A stretch of 64,000 nucleotides of DNA. Source: Ciona savignyi (taxonomy: Eukaryota; Chordata; Ascidiacea; Phlebobranchia; Cionidae). A program made the translations under genes and the position numbers. Positions 1 to 13,588 of the stretch are shown here, piece by piece; position 1 is the first letter of the stretch; every line of letters starts with the position of its first letter. The DNA is taken from NCBI GenBank assembly GCA_000149265.1, contig CH002866.1, positions 766,915-830,914 of the forward strand, in the 5' to 3' direction. The notes under the pieces were generated by a model. That model had not been told where the DNA came from. It ran no database searches and worked only from the letters and a program-made list of their open reading frames with translations.

Positions 1-49
1 AGTTAATTTTTTGAAAACACAAAGAAAGACCTATGATGAAAAATTTGAA

Positions 50-150
50 AGTGGAAAAAAGACAGCAAAGCGACAATTTTAAAACACACATATAATCCAA
101 TCAATTATCTACTTTAGGTATATTAAGACATGGCCGCCAACTATTTAGAC
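50..150. repeat. LINE 3'-tail fragment
   Basis: A block containing AAAGACAGCAAAGCGACA, TTAAAACACAC and GACATGGCCGCCAAC resembles the 3' tail of the LINE at 53631 (GGAAAAGACGGCAAAACGAA ... CGGCCGCCAAACC). It lies in the intron before the first ShK exon. Confidence 0.5.
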
Positions 151-200
151 ATGTTTTGAACATTCTGACGGTACTTTTCAATTATTTAATCATTTTGTAG

Positions 201-3200
201 TGTCTACCTCTGGCTGCTTTGATAACATGAAGAGTTGTGGATCCTATGTAGCATACTGTAGTGTGTGGAAGACATACATGCGGACCATGTGCAAGAAGAC
301 TTGTAACGCGTGTGGCACAAACACTCCTCAGCCTACAACTGCAGCACCTGGTAAGTAGATTTGTAAATTAAATTTTAAACACTTTTTTGCTTCCTAATAC
401 ATTTTTTTTTTGGGGGGGGCGGTAAAAACATTTTTTGTATAAATATATCTGTGTATAAAAGTATTATTTTTTTGTATAAAAATTTAAAAAAAAAATCAAT
501 TAAAATCAAAACGTGGTACTAGTTCTACCGCAACAGGCATTCTAAATTGGGCCAAAGCAACAACTAATTTTGAAAACCTTTTAATTTTGAAAACCAGTTG
601 GACTGGGCGAATGGAGCGCCTGGTCAGTGTGGTCCGAGTGCAGCAAGAGTTGCAACGATGACCCCAGTCCACTGACTGCAAACAGTGGGGGAATAACCCG
701 CCGGAATCGAACCTGTGATGGTGGGTCATATTGCGACGGCATCTCAAGCCAGACTTTAAGATGCAACAAAGATTATTGTCCTGATATTGACCCAAGCAGA
801 CAACAAAGTAAGTGGAAGAAATAGTATAACGTATTTTTTTACCTAGCCAAGTTTTGAACCCATGATGTGTTCATCATTAAGACATTTTTGTATAGGATTC
901 GGTTATATGTATCGGTTGTATTAACTATTCAGCCACAACCATACCCATAATCATGGTCTCTTTTTTTGTTTTTTACCAAGCCAAGTTTCGAACCCATGAT
1001 GGGCTCATCACTAGGACATTTTTGTATTGGAGCCGTGTGTATATTGGTTGCGTTAACCATTCAGCTATATTACCGTACATGATAACGCATGTTAACTCCT
1101 GTAAGTGTAATAAAGCATAATGACTTAGAAGTTTGCTATATAACCAATTTCTAATAGTTAATATGTGTTTTATAAATGTAAGTTGCATCTATTTAACTCG
1201 GTGCTTATTTTGCAGAATGTGTTGACACCAACGCGTTGTGCCCTGTCATGAAAGAAGAGGGAAAATGTAGAGCGATCCGATTCCGACCTGTGGTCATGGT
1301 GCAGTGTAGATTCACCTGTGGCTTCTGCACGCCAGGTAAGTCGTCGGACATTTTTTCCGCTCCGATTCTACCCTATCTCTTCCCAACAAAATTCCTTAGA
1401 TTAGATCATTTCAGCAAGGCATACATAAATCATTAGCTTGTAGTGTCTGAAATTTCTTTTAACTTGTATATGACAGTTATGACCACATTAAGGAAACACA
1501 CTGTCACTTTTTTTTATAATCCAAAACTGTAAATCAACTATTTGAACATGAAAATTACCACAGCTATCTTTTTAAATCAAGATTTTATTTTACCTGAATA
1601 GATATCTTAAGTCTCTCCAATAGAATAATGAATAAAAACTACTTTAAAGTTATAAAACAACACATTAAAAAGCAAGTGTTCAAACAAAGGCTGCTCACAA
1701 CTTGGAGAAAAGCGTATTTTGTATGATTTATTTTCTTCTTCCAACAGAAATGGTGTGGGGCAATTGGTCTGCATGTAGTGTTGCTTGCGGCAACGGGACC
1801 CAGAGCCAGTTGCTTGAGTGTGAAGTTCCTGGGGCTTGCGCCAACCAGACCACGATAAACACCACCCGTGAACGAGCCTGTCAGATGGAGCCCTGCAGTG
1901 TGTGGGTGGAGTGGTCCTCGTGGTCGAGATGTTCCTCGTCGTGTGGATCCGGGAGCAAGATCCGGATGCGGGTGTGTGAGGGAGTCGGATGCGAGGGGGA
2001 TACACAGGAGGAAGCGCCGTGTTCGGATAATGCTCCGTGTCCAGGTAGCTATACTGTTACATTCCAAATATTTTACCAGATTATTAAACCTGTAACACTG
2101 AAATATTTATGTGACATCACATAACGAATGATATTATTTCTATGAAAGAATAAAATTTACAGTGGTTCCACATTCTTTGAATTTTAATTTTCTTGTTATG
2201 ACATTTTGTCCTACCATTCTTACAAATTTCTTTTGGTTTTGTACCAGTCTTGACCTCGAACTCAGGACCACTGTATCTCTTTTTATGTTTTGTTTACTAT
2301 GTTGTCCATATAAGTTGTATTATCCATTCGACGGCACTCCCATTTACATTTCTCTTATTCCAGCTTGGTCGACATGGTCTCACTGGGAGACATGTAGCGC
2401 CTCGTGTGGAGGAGGAGATAAAAAGAGAACAAGGAGCTGTAGCAACGGGGATGATTGCGTTGGACTTAAAGAGGAGCTGGATTCATGCAACCAACATCAA
2501 TGCGTGAGTTGAAGTTGTAGTTTTGTTGCCTTTTTTTATCTGGTATATAAATTTGAGTTCTTTTTATTCCTGTTTTCAGCTTGATTTTATTTTTTAGTTT
2601 TTTTGGATCAATACCGTATCAATTTTCAGCTTGTGTAAAAGCTTTAGCTCCTATCCATCCATAGTTGAGAGTTTTATTATTGTTCACATGCATTTTTTTA
2701 AGTATGGTTGCTTAATCTGATCATTGAGTGTATTTAGATGTTGGTTGTTTTGCAGACGATCAGTTGGGGCAGTTGGGAAAGCTGGAGCATCTGTTCTCCT
2801 GACTGCGGCGAAAGTACAAAAACCAGAACACGTTCTTGTCCAGGTAAAACAGCTTTACAATATTTTAATTCAACCATCAAATAATGAACCATGTTAGCTA
2901 TACATTTTGCCTTCAGGCATTTTTATCCTTTTTCTCCAACAAAACAAATAGTCCCTAATCAGGTCATCAAAAAAAGAAAAAAAATATTAAATATAGCATA
3001 CAGGGCCATCTCACCTAAGTAAAATTACAATAATTTTCAAACTTAAATTAAAATTACAGGTATATTTTGTTTAACAAACTGCCAACACCAGTATTTTACC
3101 AGTTTTAAAATTTTCTCGCTAGACGGCGTGAGCTGCCCAGGAAACTCAACCGAAACTGCGTTCTGCAAATTCAAAGTTTGTCCGAGCGAGGGAATCTGGT

Positions 3201-6200
3201 CGGCATGGGGAGAATATGGAAGATGTAGTAATGCAACTGGACCTTGCAGGAAAATGAGGTAAACATGATGTTTCAACACATAGTGTGTAGAAGATTGTTA
3301 AACAAGAAAGCTAATCTTTCTAAAAAACGTGCATTTTGAAAAGTATTTTAATTTGACACATTTTTTCTTAAAAAAGATTATCCAGCCCCCAAATAATTTT
3401 CACGTAATTCTAATAAAAAAGTCAACCAGACTTTGCCCATGTTAGTAGCAATCGTTTTTTTTCAGAATTTGTAATCCCGAGTATGTTATAACAAGGAATA
3501 CTCGTATTTTTCATAAAAAGTTGTATTTTATATTTTTGATGCTGCTTCTTTAATTGTACATTCCCTCCAAACAATATCTCTAATTTTATTCTGGTCTCAT
3601 ACCCACTTTCAATCCACAGACGCCGTATCTGTCTGAATGGGTTACCCGGTCGCGGGGGTTGTGTGGGGGCAAGCCACAACACTATGGAATGTGCCGAGTG
3701 CCTCGTTGGAATGTGGGAAGGCTGGAGCTCGTGGAGCAGATGTAGCACCTCGTGTGGATCCGGAGTAATGTCCAGAGAAAGGTAAGATTTTTATTAACTT
3801 TCCTCTTTGGACAAAATCTTAAAGAAAAAAGGTCAAAAAAGTTGCCTCGTGCTGGTTAATCTAATGCCGAATTTATACAGTTCCACTTCTATTTTGAACC
3901 TGGACTCTAAAAGCATAACTGTTCGAATAAAATCTGTAACAAATGTGTCAAATCCATAGACAGAACTAGCAGTTTAAATATGATAGACATGCATTAACAC
4001 AACAGTAATATTGAAAATATGATAACACATTAGTAATATTGCAAGAATATAACTCCATTTATACGACTACTCTTTGCCGGTATTGTTCTATGCATGGCAC
4101 CGTCAACAAATTAACACAAGCATCTGTTAACCTGCTGAATTCGCCAGGTCTTGCTTGAACGGTACAGCTGGTGTTAGTGGCTGCCCAGGCGACACTGAGT
4201 CATTCGGTCAGTGCAACCAGCACTCCTGCCCTGCGTGGTCGACATGGAAACCATGGAGTGTATGTAGCGCCTCGTGTGGAAACAGCGGTGTCAGGGCTAG
4301 AAGCAGAGACTGCTATGACGATTCAAGTGAGTTGGCTTGATTTATTTTCTTTTTTATGAGGCTAGGTACCGAAGCCTTAAAAATCCTAATGCGTCACTAA
4401 GATTGTAGTCGCATTAACCAACCATTCGGCAACAATTATTTTATTTTTTTTTATTCTTGCGTTGAGTAATCAATAGATATTACACGTTGTCATCAACTCT
4501 TAGTATCCATATATCAGTGTATTAACTGCATTTTTGTAAATTGTCATTCTTGTGTGAGCAATCTGGCAAATAAGTCGTTATCAGATATAAAGCTCTTATA
4601 AAACTCCACACAGTTCTGAATATCAGCTGCATTTTCGCATCGCTATGATTATTACAATCCAAATTTGAATTTTTTGCTTTTTGTATTATTTTATGAAGTT
4701 TCAACTGTCATTAGGTTTGTCAGGTATACGGCTTTATACAGAAATTGGTACATGAAACGAACACATTAAGCATTCAACCATACAACCATTCTCTAACCTG
4801 TACTTTCATTTTCCAGTAGGCGACATTGTCACTGACTCATCATGTGGACAAGGGGCAGCAACAGAGATCGAAACTTGTGGTCGGGCCCCTTGCCCCGTCT
4901 GGTCATCGTGGGGCCGTTGGGGCAGCTGCAGTGTGTCATGTGGGGTCGGATGGTCCGAGCGTACCAGGTTGTGCAGAAATGGCACTGTCGGTGATATGGG
5001 GTGCCACATCGGGAAATCATTGGACAAGAAAGTCTGCAATACGTGGGATTGCCCTTCAAGTAAGTGGAAATTCTACAGTATCCCGTCATGTCATAAGCTG
5101 ATCACTAATTTTCCCTAAAATGGTGATGATTTGTTTTATATTCTATACATGCTTCACAAATAAAACATACAGTCACTATAAATGCTAATAAAAAAAGACA
5201 AGAAAAAATAAAAAGCAACGAAATTGCACAAATTTGTTATTGTTCCATAGTTCCATCGCAAAAATGACCACTAGATGTCTAAACCTTTATCTTTCTTTCA
5301 GCATGTGACGTAACCGAGTTGGAGGTAAAGAATCGAACTTTGACCCCCGATGCTCTCTTTGCTGCCTCCAGTGAGATGGTGGGGTGTGAAGCGTACAACG
5401 CACGGCTCAACGGGGACCTCGCGTGGTGTCCAACAACAAACGACACCAAGAGATGGATTCAAGTGAGTCAAAAATTAAAAAAAGAATAAAAAATAAGAGA
5501 AAACTCACTTAACAACCAATTGTAAAGCATTGAGATTAAATATCAGTAAGCATGCTATTTTTATTTCTTTGGCAAACCTTTGGTTACATATCGGAAATTG
5601 CTACAAGTGTATTATCAACCAATTGTTAATGTTTACTCTAATTCGGCAATTTTTTAAAAACATGCTCGTCTGTTTTCAAGAAGCAATGTTTTTTATACTA
5701 TGTGTGATTTTAATAACTTTGTCATGTCATGTTGCATTCCTATTCCACAAAACAATTTGCGCCATCATATATTCAAAGTTTTTAACCGATTCCTTTCCCA
5801 GGTTGACCTGACAACACCCATGGAGGTGACAGGGATTTCCGTTCAAGGGTTCGTAAACAACAACCGGGTGAAGAAGGCCCCGAAATACTCATGGGTCTCC
5901 CGGTTTGGGGTGCTCTACTACGACGAATCGACCTCATTGTTTGACGCAGTAAGGGACAACGCAGGAAGGGCAAGGTTGTTCAGCGGCCTTAACAGCCCTG
6001 TAAGCACTGATAACAGGTAGGTGAAAATACCACTCTGCCATCGCAGGTTATGTTGAATTTTTAGTTGTGCGTCCAGAGAGTGTTTAATATTGGTATTTGT
6101 CAAGTTAACTTAGCTTTAGCAGTGTGTTGTAAAATGAAAGTGATATACTTTAGTTTTTTTTATTTAATCAACCAGTTTTTGCCTAAAACAACCAACTTAC

Positions 6201-6998
6201 CACCTTCTAACTTTAGTGTTGTTTTTTTTTGAGAAGTGTTAAAAAATCATTGTTTATTAAAAAAACCTTTTAAATGTAAGATTAATAAAGCCTACTCAAT
6301 GTACGTTTTAGTGAAATTGGATACTAAGTTAAGTTGATATACATTTTTCCAAGAACGGTGGTCAGGATTTTCATTTATTTTTACTTCCAGACACTGGAAT
6401 TCAATCAAATCTCGCATTTGGAAGATCCAAGTATTGGACACCTCACCAACACGCCACGGTTGCTTGAGATTTGAACTTCTAACTTGCCAAGGAAATCCTA
6501 TCATGGGTAAGCAACAAGCACTTTATTCTCACTATCATATAAATATGCACAAATTTAATAATCTGAGTAAAGTAGAATATTAAGTGTAGTTCTTACTTTT
6601 CTTCTATGGCATTCTATTTTATTGTATAGACACTTTTAGAATTTATTCATTAAAATTGGCTAGTATGCTAGTAAGCCAAAATACTCATTTTCACCTTAAG
6701 GGATACACATCTTACAATTAAAAAAATTAGTTAATTTGGAATCATACTTTATTATTTCATTTCGCATATATTGTGAACAACATGTAATCTGGTAGAGATT
6801 AGTATTCCCGTTGGACTAGAAAAAGTATATCTAAACTAGTCACATCATTAATAATAGGTGCCCCTGTTTAACACTGTCAAATAAGTAGCTTAACAATAAG
6901 TTCATGTCATGTCAGCCACTGTCAGAAGAAAAACCTTTCATTCATTTTATTTTGTTTCAGGTCGGTCATCAGAAGCTGGTTCTGGTATGGAGATTTAA
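201..6998 (+). CDS. Secreted ShK / TSP1 repeat / discoidin (F5/8C) protein, 5' incomplete
   Basis: Fourteen exons join in frame: 201-350, 598-807, 1216-1335, 1748-2044, 2364-2503, 2756-2843, 3123-3258, 3620-3781, 4148-4326, 4817-5059, 5302-5462, 5802-6016, 6391-6506, 6961-6998 (TAA 6996-6998). Exons 1 and 3 each encode a six-cysteine ShK domain (first one ends WKTYMRTMCKKTCNAC). Nine thrombospondin type-1 repeats follow or interleave, each marked by a W..W..C start (for example EWSAWSVWSEC, VWVEWSSWSRC, AWSTWSHWETC, VWSSWGRWGSC). The last four exons form a discoidin-like domain (start near DVTELEVKN, middle RWIQVDLTTPMEVTGISVQG, end CLRFELLTC) and a short tail. TSP1 and discoidin domains bind matrix and cell surfaces, so an extracellular role is expected. 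No start codon or signal peptide is in the window, so upstream exons, possibly an enzyme domain, lie before base 1. Specific function is not inferable. Confidence 0.88.
835..1080 (-). repeat. Two tandem tRNA-like SINE units
   Basis: Two similar copies of about 105 bp, 840-950 and 973-1078. On the minus strand each has a box-A-like TAGCTGAATGGTTAACG and a box-B-like GGGTTCGAAACTTGGCT, i.e. an RNA polymerase III promoter with a longer A-B gap than a true tRNA. They sit in an intron of the ShK/TSP1 gene. The region 4375-4440 is a more diverged relative. Confidence 0.55.
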
Positions 6999-6999
6999 A

Positions 7000-7649
7000 G
7001 TTTTATTATTTATGCAATTTTTTTCTATTTATTGTTACGATTGGTGCCGTTGCATGACTGTATCATAGAGGCTTTACCGCAGCTACCTCTTGCACTTTGG
7101 TCACCCTGACCCCATAACCTTTTATTGTAAATATTTTAGTTTGCTTTTATGCCCTTTGTACAGTTGTACATCCGCCGCCCGTTCACTGTGTATATAATCG
7201 CGTGTGCCTTGCGCCAATTTCCTATTTTGCTAGCAATTTTTTGAATATAGAGCGAGAATGATCTCATTGTATTTTGTTTTGATAACGTCACGCACAGAAA
7301 AAAAGTACAAGGGTATTAATACTAAAACGGTTAGACACCAAAAACAATTACTACAAAAAGGGAATTCTTAGTACCATTCGCGACCGTGGATTTTGAAATT
7401 AATAGCACCTAAAAACACGATTAAAATGGCAAAGTAATCTCAAGGGAACATAAAGAGATGGGCATATTTAGCATCATGGTAAAATACACTGCATGCTGAT
7501 AGTGGCAGTAACATCTGCAGTATGCTGCTTGTAGGTAACATTAAGCTGCCCCTGGCTATTTACACGCGGCTTTGGCAAGTTGTTATCCTTGGCCAGTGCT
7601 CAAAGACTCCCGTGGTGGTTAAGTTATGCGGAGTTCAACCAGCGGTCCC
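7000..7649. other. Intergenic gap between convergent genes
   Basis: 3' flank of the ShK/TSP1 gene and of the sugar transporter. The part from TGTTACGATTGGTGCCG (7034) through a TATATAA near 7192 has the GC-richer look of a solo LTR, but no matching second copy or clean end was found. Confidence 0.3.
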
Positions 7650-10600
7650 TTAACATTGGTTAGTGCTGTGGTCGGCCCCATTCGTGACGGTCAGGGGCGT
7701 GGTCAGTCCTGTTTCTTGCATTGGGCTGCCCTGGGGCTCGACTGGGTGAGAGAGTTGGTTGGTTGTGCCTCGTATCTGTTGCAGAATAACCGCTGGCTCA
7801 ACATCTTTTGTCTCCGGGATGTACACAATGACAAAAACGAGAAAAAATGCATTGAATACTGCCCACGGTACGAAAGCAAATGCTTTCAACCAATCCTGTT
7901 AAAAAAAATTTATGGCCGTAAATAAAAAAGATTGTTTATCACAACACAAAAATGCGAAAGTGATAGTATCTTGAAGGAAAATGACAGCCATAAAAGCGGA
8001 TAATAAATTTGATTGTGGTTTAGTGTGAGTATATATTCACACACATCCTTTTTAAAAAAGGGTTAAAAACATTTTTCAGTCATTAAACAAAATAAAAAAA
8101 GGCCTTTTAAATAAAACCACTCACCAATAAATAAAGTTGAATGAAACTGACGAACCAGGAGAAAATCCAGAAGATAACACCACCAATAGTGAAGGATGCA
8201 CCTCGGGTTACTTCGTCTGTGAACGCTCCAAGCATAGGAAAGAGAGTCAAATTAAGTCCGCACGCCCACCTGTGTGAAAAACTATTAAAATATCTAATGA
8301 CAGAATTTAAACAACTAATCTGTCTAAATCAACTAATGTTAGAAATCATCCAAACATATTCTTTTAATGAAGCTAGGGATGGGATTACAGGCTTCTTTAA
8401 TGGTTTTACCCTCTAAAATTGTTAAAAGGTGTTTAAACAGGGTTGCAACTTATCTGAACACGTGTGTTTTATTTTAACAATGACATCAATATGGATACTA
8501 CCATAGTCTGGAAAACACTCGTATATGGGACTGGACTGCGATTCAGTATACATGGGCAATTGAACTTTTTTAAATGCATGTTTGCAGTAATCCAATATGT
8601 CTGTTGAAAATGACTTTCATTTGCCACCTGTGGGTAAGTGGGTAGATTACATGAATTGCAACATCAATGGGGAGATCCAACTCACGAAAGTACGTATATT
8701 GCCACGGCGACCACGCTCACATACGCCATCGGCTGGTAGGTTTGGTACGTTGCCAAGGAAATAGTGAGAAGGATAAGAGAGGCAGACATGATGCCGCTTG
8801 ATAATATATTCAGCTTCCGTGGACCGTAAAAATCCACAGCAAATGACTGGAGAAAAAAAAACGACTTAATTAAACTGTGGGGATGTAAACAGAAAACAGA
8901 CACCTCTTTAGTCTGTTGCTTTGAACAGTTAGTTCATTTGTAGTGAAACAGGCTACTTGTCGAAAGGTGGTGGGATCAAAACCAGCTGAACTGGTAGTCT
9001 GTGTCAGTGGGCAAGTCACTCAGCGGACATAGTCTGAAACTAGTTGATTAATTGGTTAAAAAAATACCAAAAAAATGTCTTCTGTGTATTAAACATACTG
9101 CAGCTATAGGAAACCTATAAGTGGAGATAATCCTAAAGATGGCCTGTATTATATTGCACAGCCATGCATTTACCTACATTCCACAAAAGTACTGATAAAC
9201 TTGTATATTTATTGAGACCCATTAAAGTTTATCAAGTTTGACTGCATTCATAATTTTAAATTAACCATTATCTCTATCCAGGGGAAAACCCCTTTGCTGG
9301 GATAACAAAAAACAAAACGATGCTCACCCCGATAAGTGCAACCATGAACTGCAGTGTATACACTATGGTTGAAGCTATGGTTGCCTGATCTTTTTCAAAT
9401 CCGGCTTTGGCAAAAATTGGGTTTGTGTACATTCCAATACCGTTTATCCCACAGAGTTGCGCTGCAGAAAAAGCAAAGAAAAAATTTGAATCCTGTGAGT
9501 TTGATACTAAATGGTGATCAGTGCAATATTGGTCTCTGTGTTTAACACATAAGGCTTTAAAACGAACAACACTTTCACCAATAAAGAAAGGTGTTAGTGA
9601 CATCATGGCAACACAGCACATTATAGAAAAGCCTATATATAACTATGTGTACTTGTGTAATTATGGTTTGGAAATGGAATAAAGCCTTTTTTTTAAACAA
9701 TCTCAAAATGTAAATGACTATCATGGCTTAAATTTTTTAATCAATCAAGTCTATCTTACAATTCCATACATTGTGCTGCGAAATAAGATACTAGTTTTGG
9801 TCATTATTTATTTGATTTTGTAATGGTATTTGTGCCTGTTTGTGATGGTACTTGTGTTCAACCTTTCCTATAGCTTTAATTTGAAACACCATTTTTATAT
9901 CGTTCTATGCCTTGGGGCACTACATCAACATGTCAGGGGAATTATCCCTAAAAAAACATCCCAATTTGGCCACTAAGTGATGCCAACATTCTATGTTGTA
10001 CCTCACCTTGCACGAACACCATAATCACAATGAGTAGCTGTCGTAGATACGGTGGCTGAATTATCTCCAACATTGTCACTTCTTTGGACGTGCTCAAGGA
10101 GCTTTTACCGGTTTCGATCAATTTTATAGCTAGATTTAACTGCTCCTGATGAAAAGCGAAGTTGGTATGTGTTCAATTTTTACAGCGCTTTTTGGCGGGT
10201 TTAATTGGGATGGCAGGAATTCATTTTTTAGTTACTTATTAATTATGAACCCACGCAAACAATTTTACGGGAAAATGTGCAGCTGTGGCCAAATTTCGAA
10301 CATTAGATATTTTCAATTGGTACGATTAAAAAAATAAACATAATCTTCATATATCCACATACATAAGTGGAATTTACTAGATGGCCATTTCCCTTGAAAA
10401 ATGTTGTCACCTGTTCAAACTTCAGTGGTCAAGGCATACCATGTAAGTTTGCCTGATCACTAAACACACATTTGTTCACCGGTCAAAATAGCACCAACTG
10501 GCCAGTCATTTTTATATCGTACCACCACTGTAGCTGCGAAAATATATATTTCTATATTTATTTTGCAGTGTTTCTGTACCTCTGATGTACTGCATCTCAA

Positions 10601-12907
10601 CTTTTTCAGGGTCGCTTTTGCCTCTTCACGCTTGCCCAGCTTTAATAAGTAGGAAGGGGTTTCCGGCAGCCAATACGAAAAACTCACATACGTGATGGAG
10701 GGAATGGCTGAGAGACTCAGTAACACAGGCCACAATTCATCGGTCCCTAATACCTGGATGAAACCACAAAAAGGTAAAACATTAACCTATGTTGTAATAA
10801 ATGCTACTTTTTTAGTGAATGCATCTTAAATCTTTAAAAATGCATTTTAACCAACCATTAGTAATTCTCAACACATGACATTAAAGTTTATTTTTGTAAG
10901 AAAGTACCACTTTAATGTTCTTAACTACCTCTTTAAAGCCCATGACTAGTCCAAATAATCCACCGAACGATAGATTGACACCAATTAAACTAAGATAAAA
11001 AGCTTGTCTCACAAGAGTAGAGCTCTCAGAAACCACAATTGGTATCAAATCTGTAATGTGAATATTTTTGAACTTGACCAGAATTTTCCCCCAGAGAAAC
11101 CTACCGGTATTAATTTAACCATTTTACTCCTTACAAAAACATTACCCATAGAGTTTGAATACAAAAAAAGCATGGCAGACAGTTCACTCGTTACAGACAG
11201 CATTGCATGCAAAATCTCACTAGTTATTAGTCGACATGCGTCAGACAGGAGTTTAACCTACTTACTAATCCTGTTTGTTTCTGGCAAAGCAGTTTATGGG
11301 CACCACTTTATTCCATTGATGTCTAATCACTTAAAAATCAAAGCAATAACCAAATACAATAAACTTTAATAGCTTTGTTAAACTGGAATTTGTCGTGATT
11401 TATGAAATAAGATAATTTTATCTTTTTAGTACCTCATTCGATATTTTAACCAAATACCCTACCTATGATGCTTGAACTTAATTTAGTCAATTCGAAAAAA
11501 ATCTTTTAAAATTACTTTAGTGACAAATGAAAGAAGCCATCTGATTTAAATCAATTCCAATCTGACTGAAGGTAACATGTTAATTGACCCAGTTAGCAGT
11601 TACAATAAAAAGGAAGTTTACACTCCTTTAAGATAACATGAACATAATTCATTATGTATTTTGGATTTAGTATTAATAGTTTTTTTATATAGTTTTTTAT
11701 CAATAAATTCAAATTTCAATTTTTTTAAACAAACATATTAAAATTTCATTTTTTTAACAAATATATTCAAATTTTTTTTTTTTTAAACAAATATATATTC
11801 AATATAAAACTTACTCATCCCAAATCCGGAAAAGAGACCCATAATAAATCGGCCCAAAATAATGGCTTCGTATGACGGAATCAAACGACCTCCTAAACAC
11901 AGCACCATCACGGAAACTATATTTGTCAGGTTCATTAAAATCATTGAGCTTTTCCGACTGAAAAACTTCAAAATTACTTGAATAGAAACAGCGCCGATAC
12001 AACCCCCGGCCAGCATAAGAGAAACGGTCAATGCCATAAGAAAGGTATTCTGGTCATGTGTGAGGAATACGTTGTACCTCGCCTGTAAGTAAACACCGCT
12101 TTACATCGGCTCTCCATGGAGCAAATTTGGCTTACTGTGTACGTCTCGTTGTAAAAGTCGGTCAGAATGACTATTGTTGGGTTCAGGGAGCCAACTGCAA
12201 TGCCTGTTGACATCATTACGGAGGAGATCGATAAAAACAAGGTCAACATGCAGAATGTAGAATTCTGAAAATACAAAGTGTACAATTGTACTTAAGCTTC
12301 AAATGCACACACAACTTTTTATACAAATTTGTGATCTCTTTAAAATCTATTGAACAACAGTAAAAGGAGTTTCCCTCCTTTCCTACTTAAAGACATGTAC
12401 AGCCGTTAGTGAAGGAGGGGAAGTTTGCCCCAATTTTCTTGTATAGTCAACAAATAAACTTAAAAATGAATTAAAAGAACATTAAAATGGCTACTAAAAA
12501 ACAAATAATATATAGACATTAATGGAAAATTCATCTTAAAAAATGAGTAAAAATACAGCGGGATAACTGTTTCTTTAGATTGGAAAATATTTAGTGTAAA
12601 AATTGGCTTTCATGTCTGAAAATGTTTAAGCAAAAATATTTAGAGATTCCAAATCTGGATACAAATGTCACCTTGTACGGTATTATTTAACTTTAGAACG
12701 ACTTTTACTGATATTTCTAAAACTGTTTCTCATAGTTTAATCAACGCGTGGTACTATACCATTAGGAAACGGTATCGCAAACGCATGGAACACCTTTAAA
12801 GGAGTTTCATTTCTGATTGCGGATTCATCTAACAGAGGTTCCATTCCATTTCCATTCTGACTCTTCCCATTTGTATAACCTTCCTCCTTTTCAGCGGTAT
12901 CTTCCAT
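7650..12907 (-). CDS. Facilitative sugar transporter, SLC2A/GLUT family
   Basis: Ten exons on the minus strand: 12907-12755, 12264-12136, 12082-11815, 11050-10929, 10753-10580, 10145-10007, 9461-9328, 8846-8686, 8269-8125, 7895-7650. They give about 556 residues, a little longer than a typical GLUT (about 500) because of the 50-residue hydrophilic N-terminus. Family marks in order are TM1 (LTLFLSISSVMMSTGIAVGS), ILGRFIMGLFSGFGM in TM4, PETPSYLL after TM6 (GLUT PESPRYLL), QLCGINGIGMYTNPIF in TM7 (GLUT QQLSGINAVFYYS), DFYGPRKLN and a C-terminal PETKD. The product should move hexoses across the plasma membrane by facilitated diffusion. Substrate cannot be stated, since QLS is replaced by QLC. 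The first donor was set at 12755 because the alternative GTATAG donor at 12759 breaks frame. Other exon phases agree. Confidence 0.9.
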
Positions 12908-13588
12908 TGTACAGACTTAAAAATGCACCTTCAAAACACTAAAGCAAAATAGAGTTGTATAAAAAGGAGAAAAAAAAAAAAAAAACAAGTTGGTATTTGT
13001 CGATTTTTAAACTGTTGATTAACAAAATATATATATGGTCGACTCACCAATTGACGTTTCTCTTGGTTGTGTTGTTAGAACTACGCGACGACCGTTTTTA
13101 TTGTACTAGCCGTCTAGTCGCGTGAGTGAAAAATGTACACAAACACGTTCGTGAGCCCAAGATAACTTATCAATGGTTCCACTTTATGACCTCATAGAAA
13201 TGTGGCGCCCATGGCGACGGTGTTAGTTGGCTCAGCCAGGCGCTTAAACAACCGGTTCGCGGCTTTTAACCATTGTACCGCATACGTGGCATAGTTATAC
13301 ACCACAACGAAAAGGCTAATCACCCCGTGTTTAGCTCTTTCCGCTACGATCGCAATAACCGCAGCGGGACGCTGTTTTATTGCGTACCACCGAAAAGGCG
13401 TTGCTTATTGCTTCCTGAGTAATAGCAATACCGAACACTATTAACGTGTGATTTGAACTTGTGACGAAGTAAAGAGAAAAGCTGGAAATAACCATTCTAT
13501 AAACTGTTTATAATTTATTTTTTACATACGCTTATATAATTACAGTACAGGCTATCGTGCCTGCACTGTAAACCCAATGACCCAATTC
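12908..13588. other. Transporter upstream region and VWA-gene 3' flank
   Basis: Holds the transporter's 5' end region, which is GC-richer than its surroundings (13050-13400, with several CpG-containing runs such as CTACGCGACGACCG). No gene seen. Confidence 0.4.

Noticed and set aside
835..1080. True tRNA genes
   Set aside because: Box A and box B are too far apart and there is no acceptor stem or anticodon arm, so these are SINE units.
4806..5101. Several open frames on both strands over the TSP1 exon
   Set aside because: The exon frame with CSVSCGVG and the downstream cysteine pattern is the coding one; the rest are shadows.
7034..7460. Solo LTR of a Gypsy-type element
   Set aside because: Only a TGTTACG-like start and a TATA motif were seen; no second LTR, target duplication or clean end.
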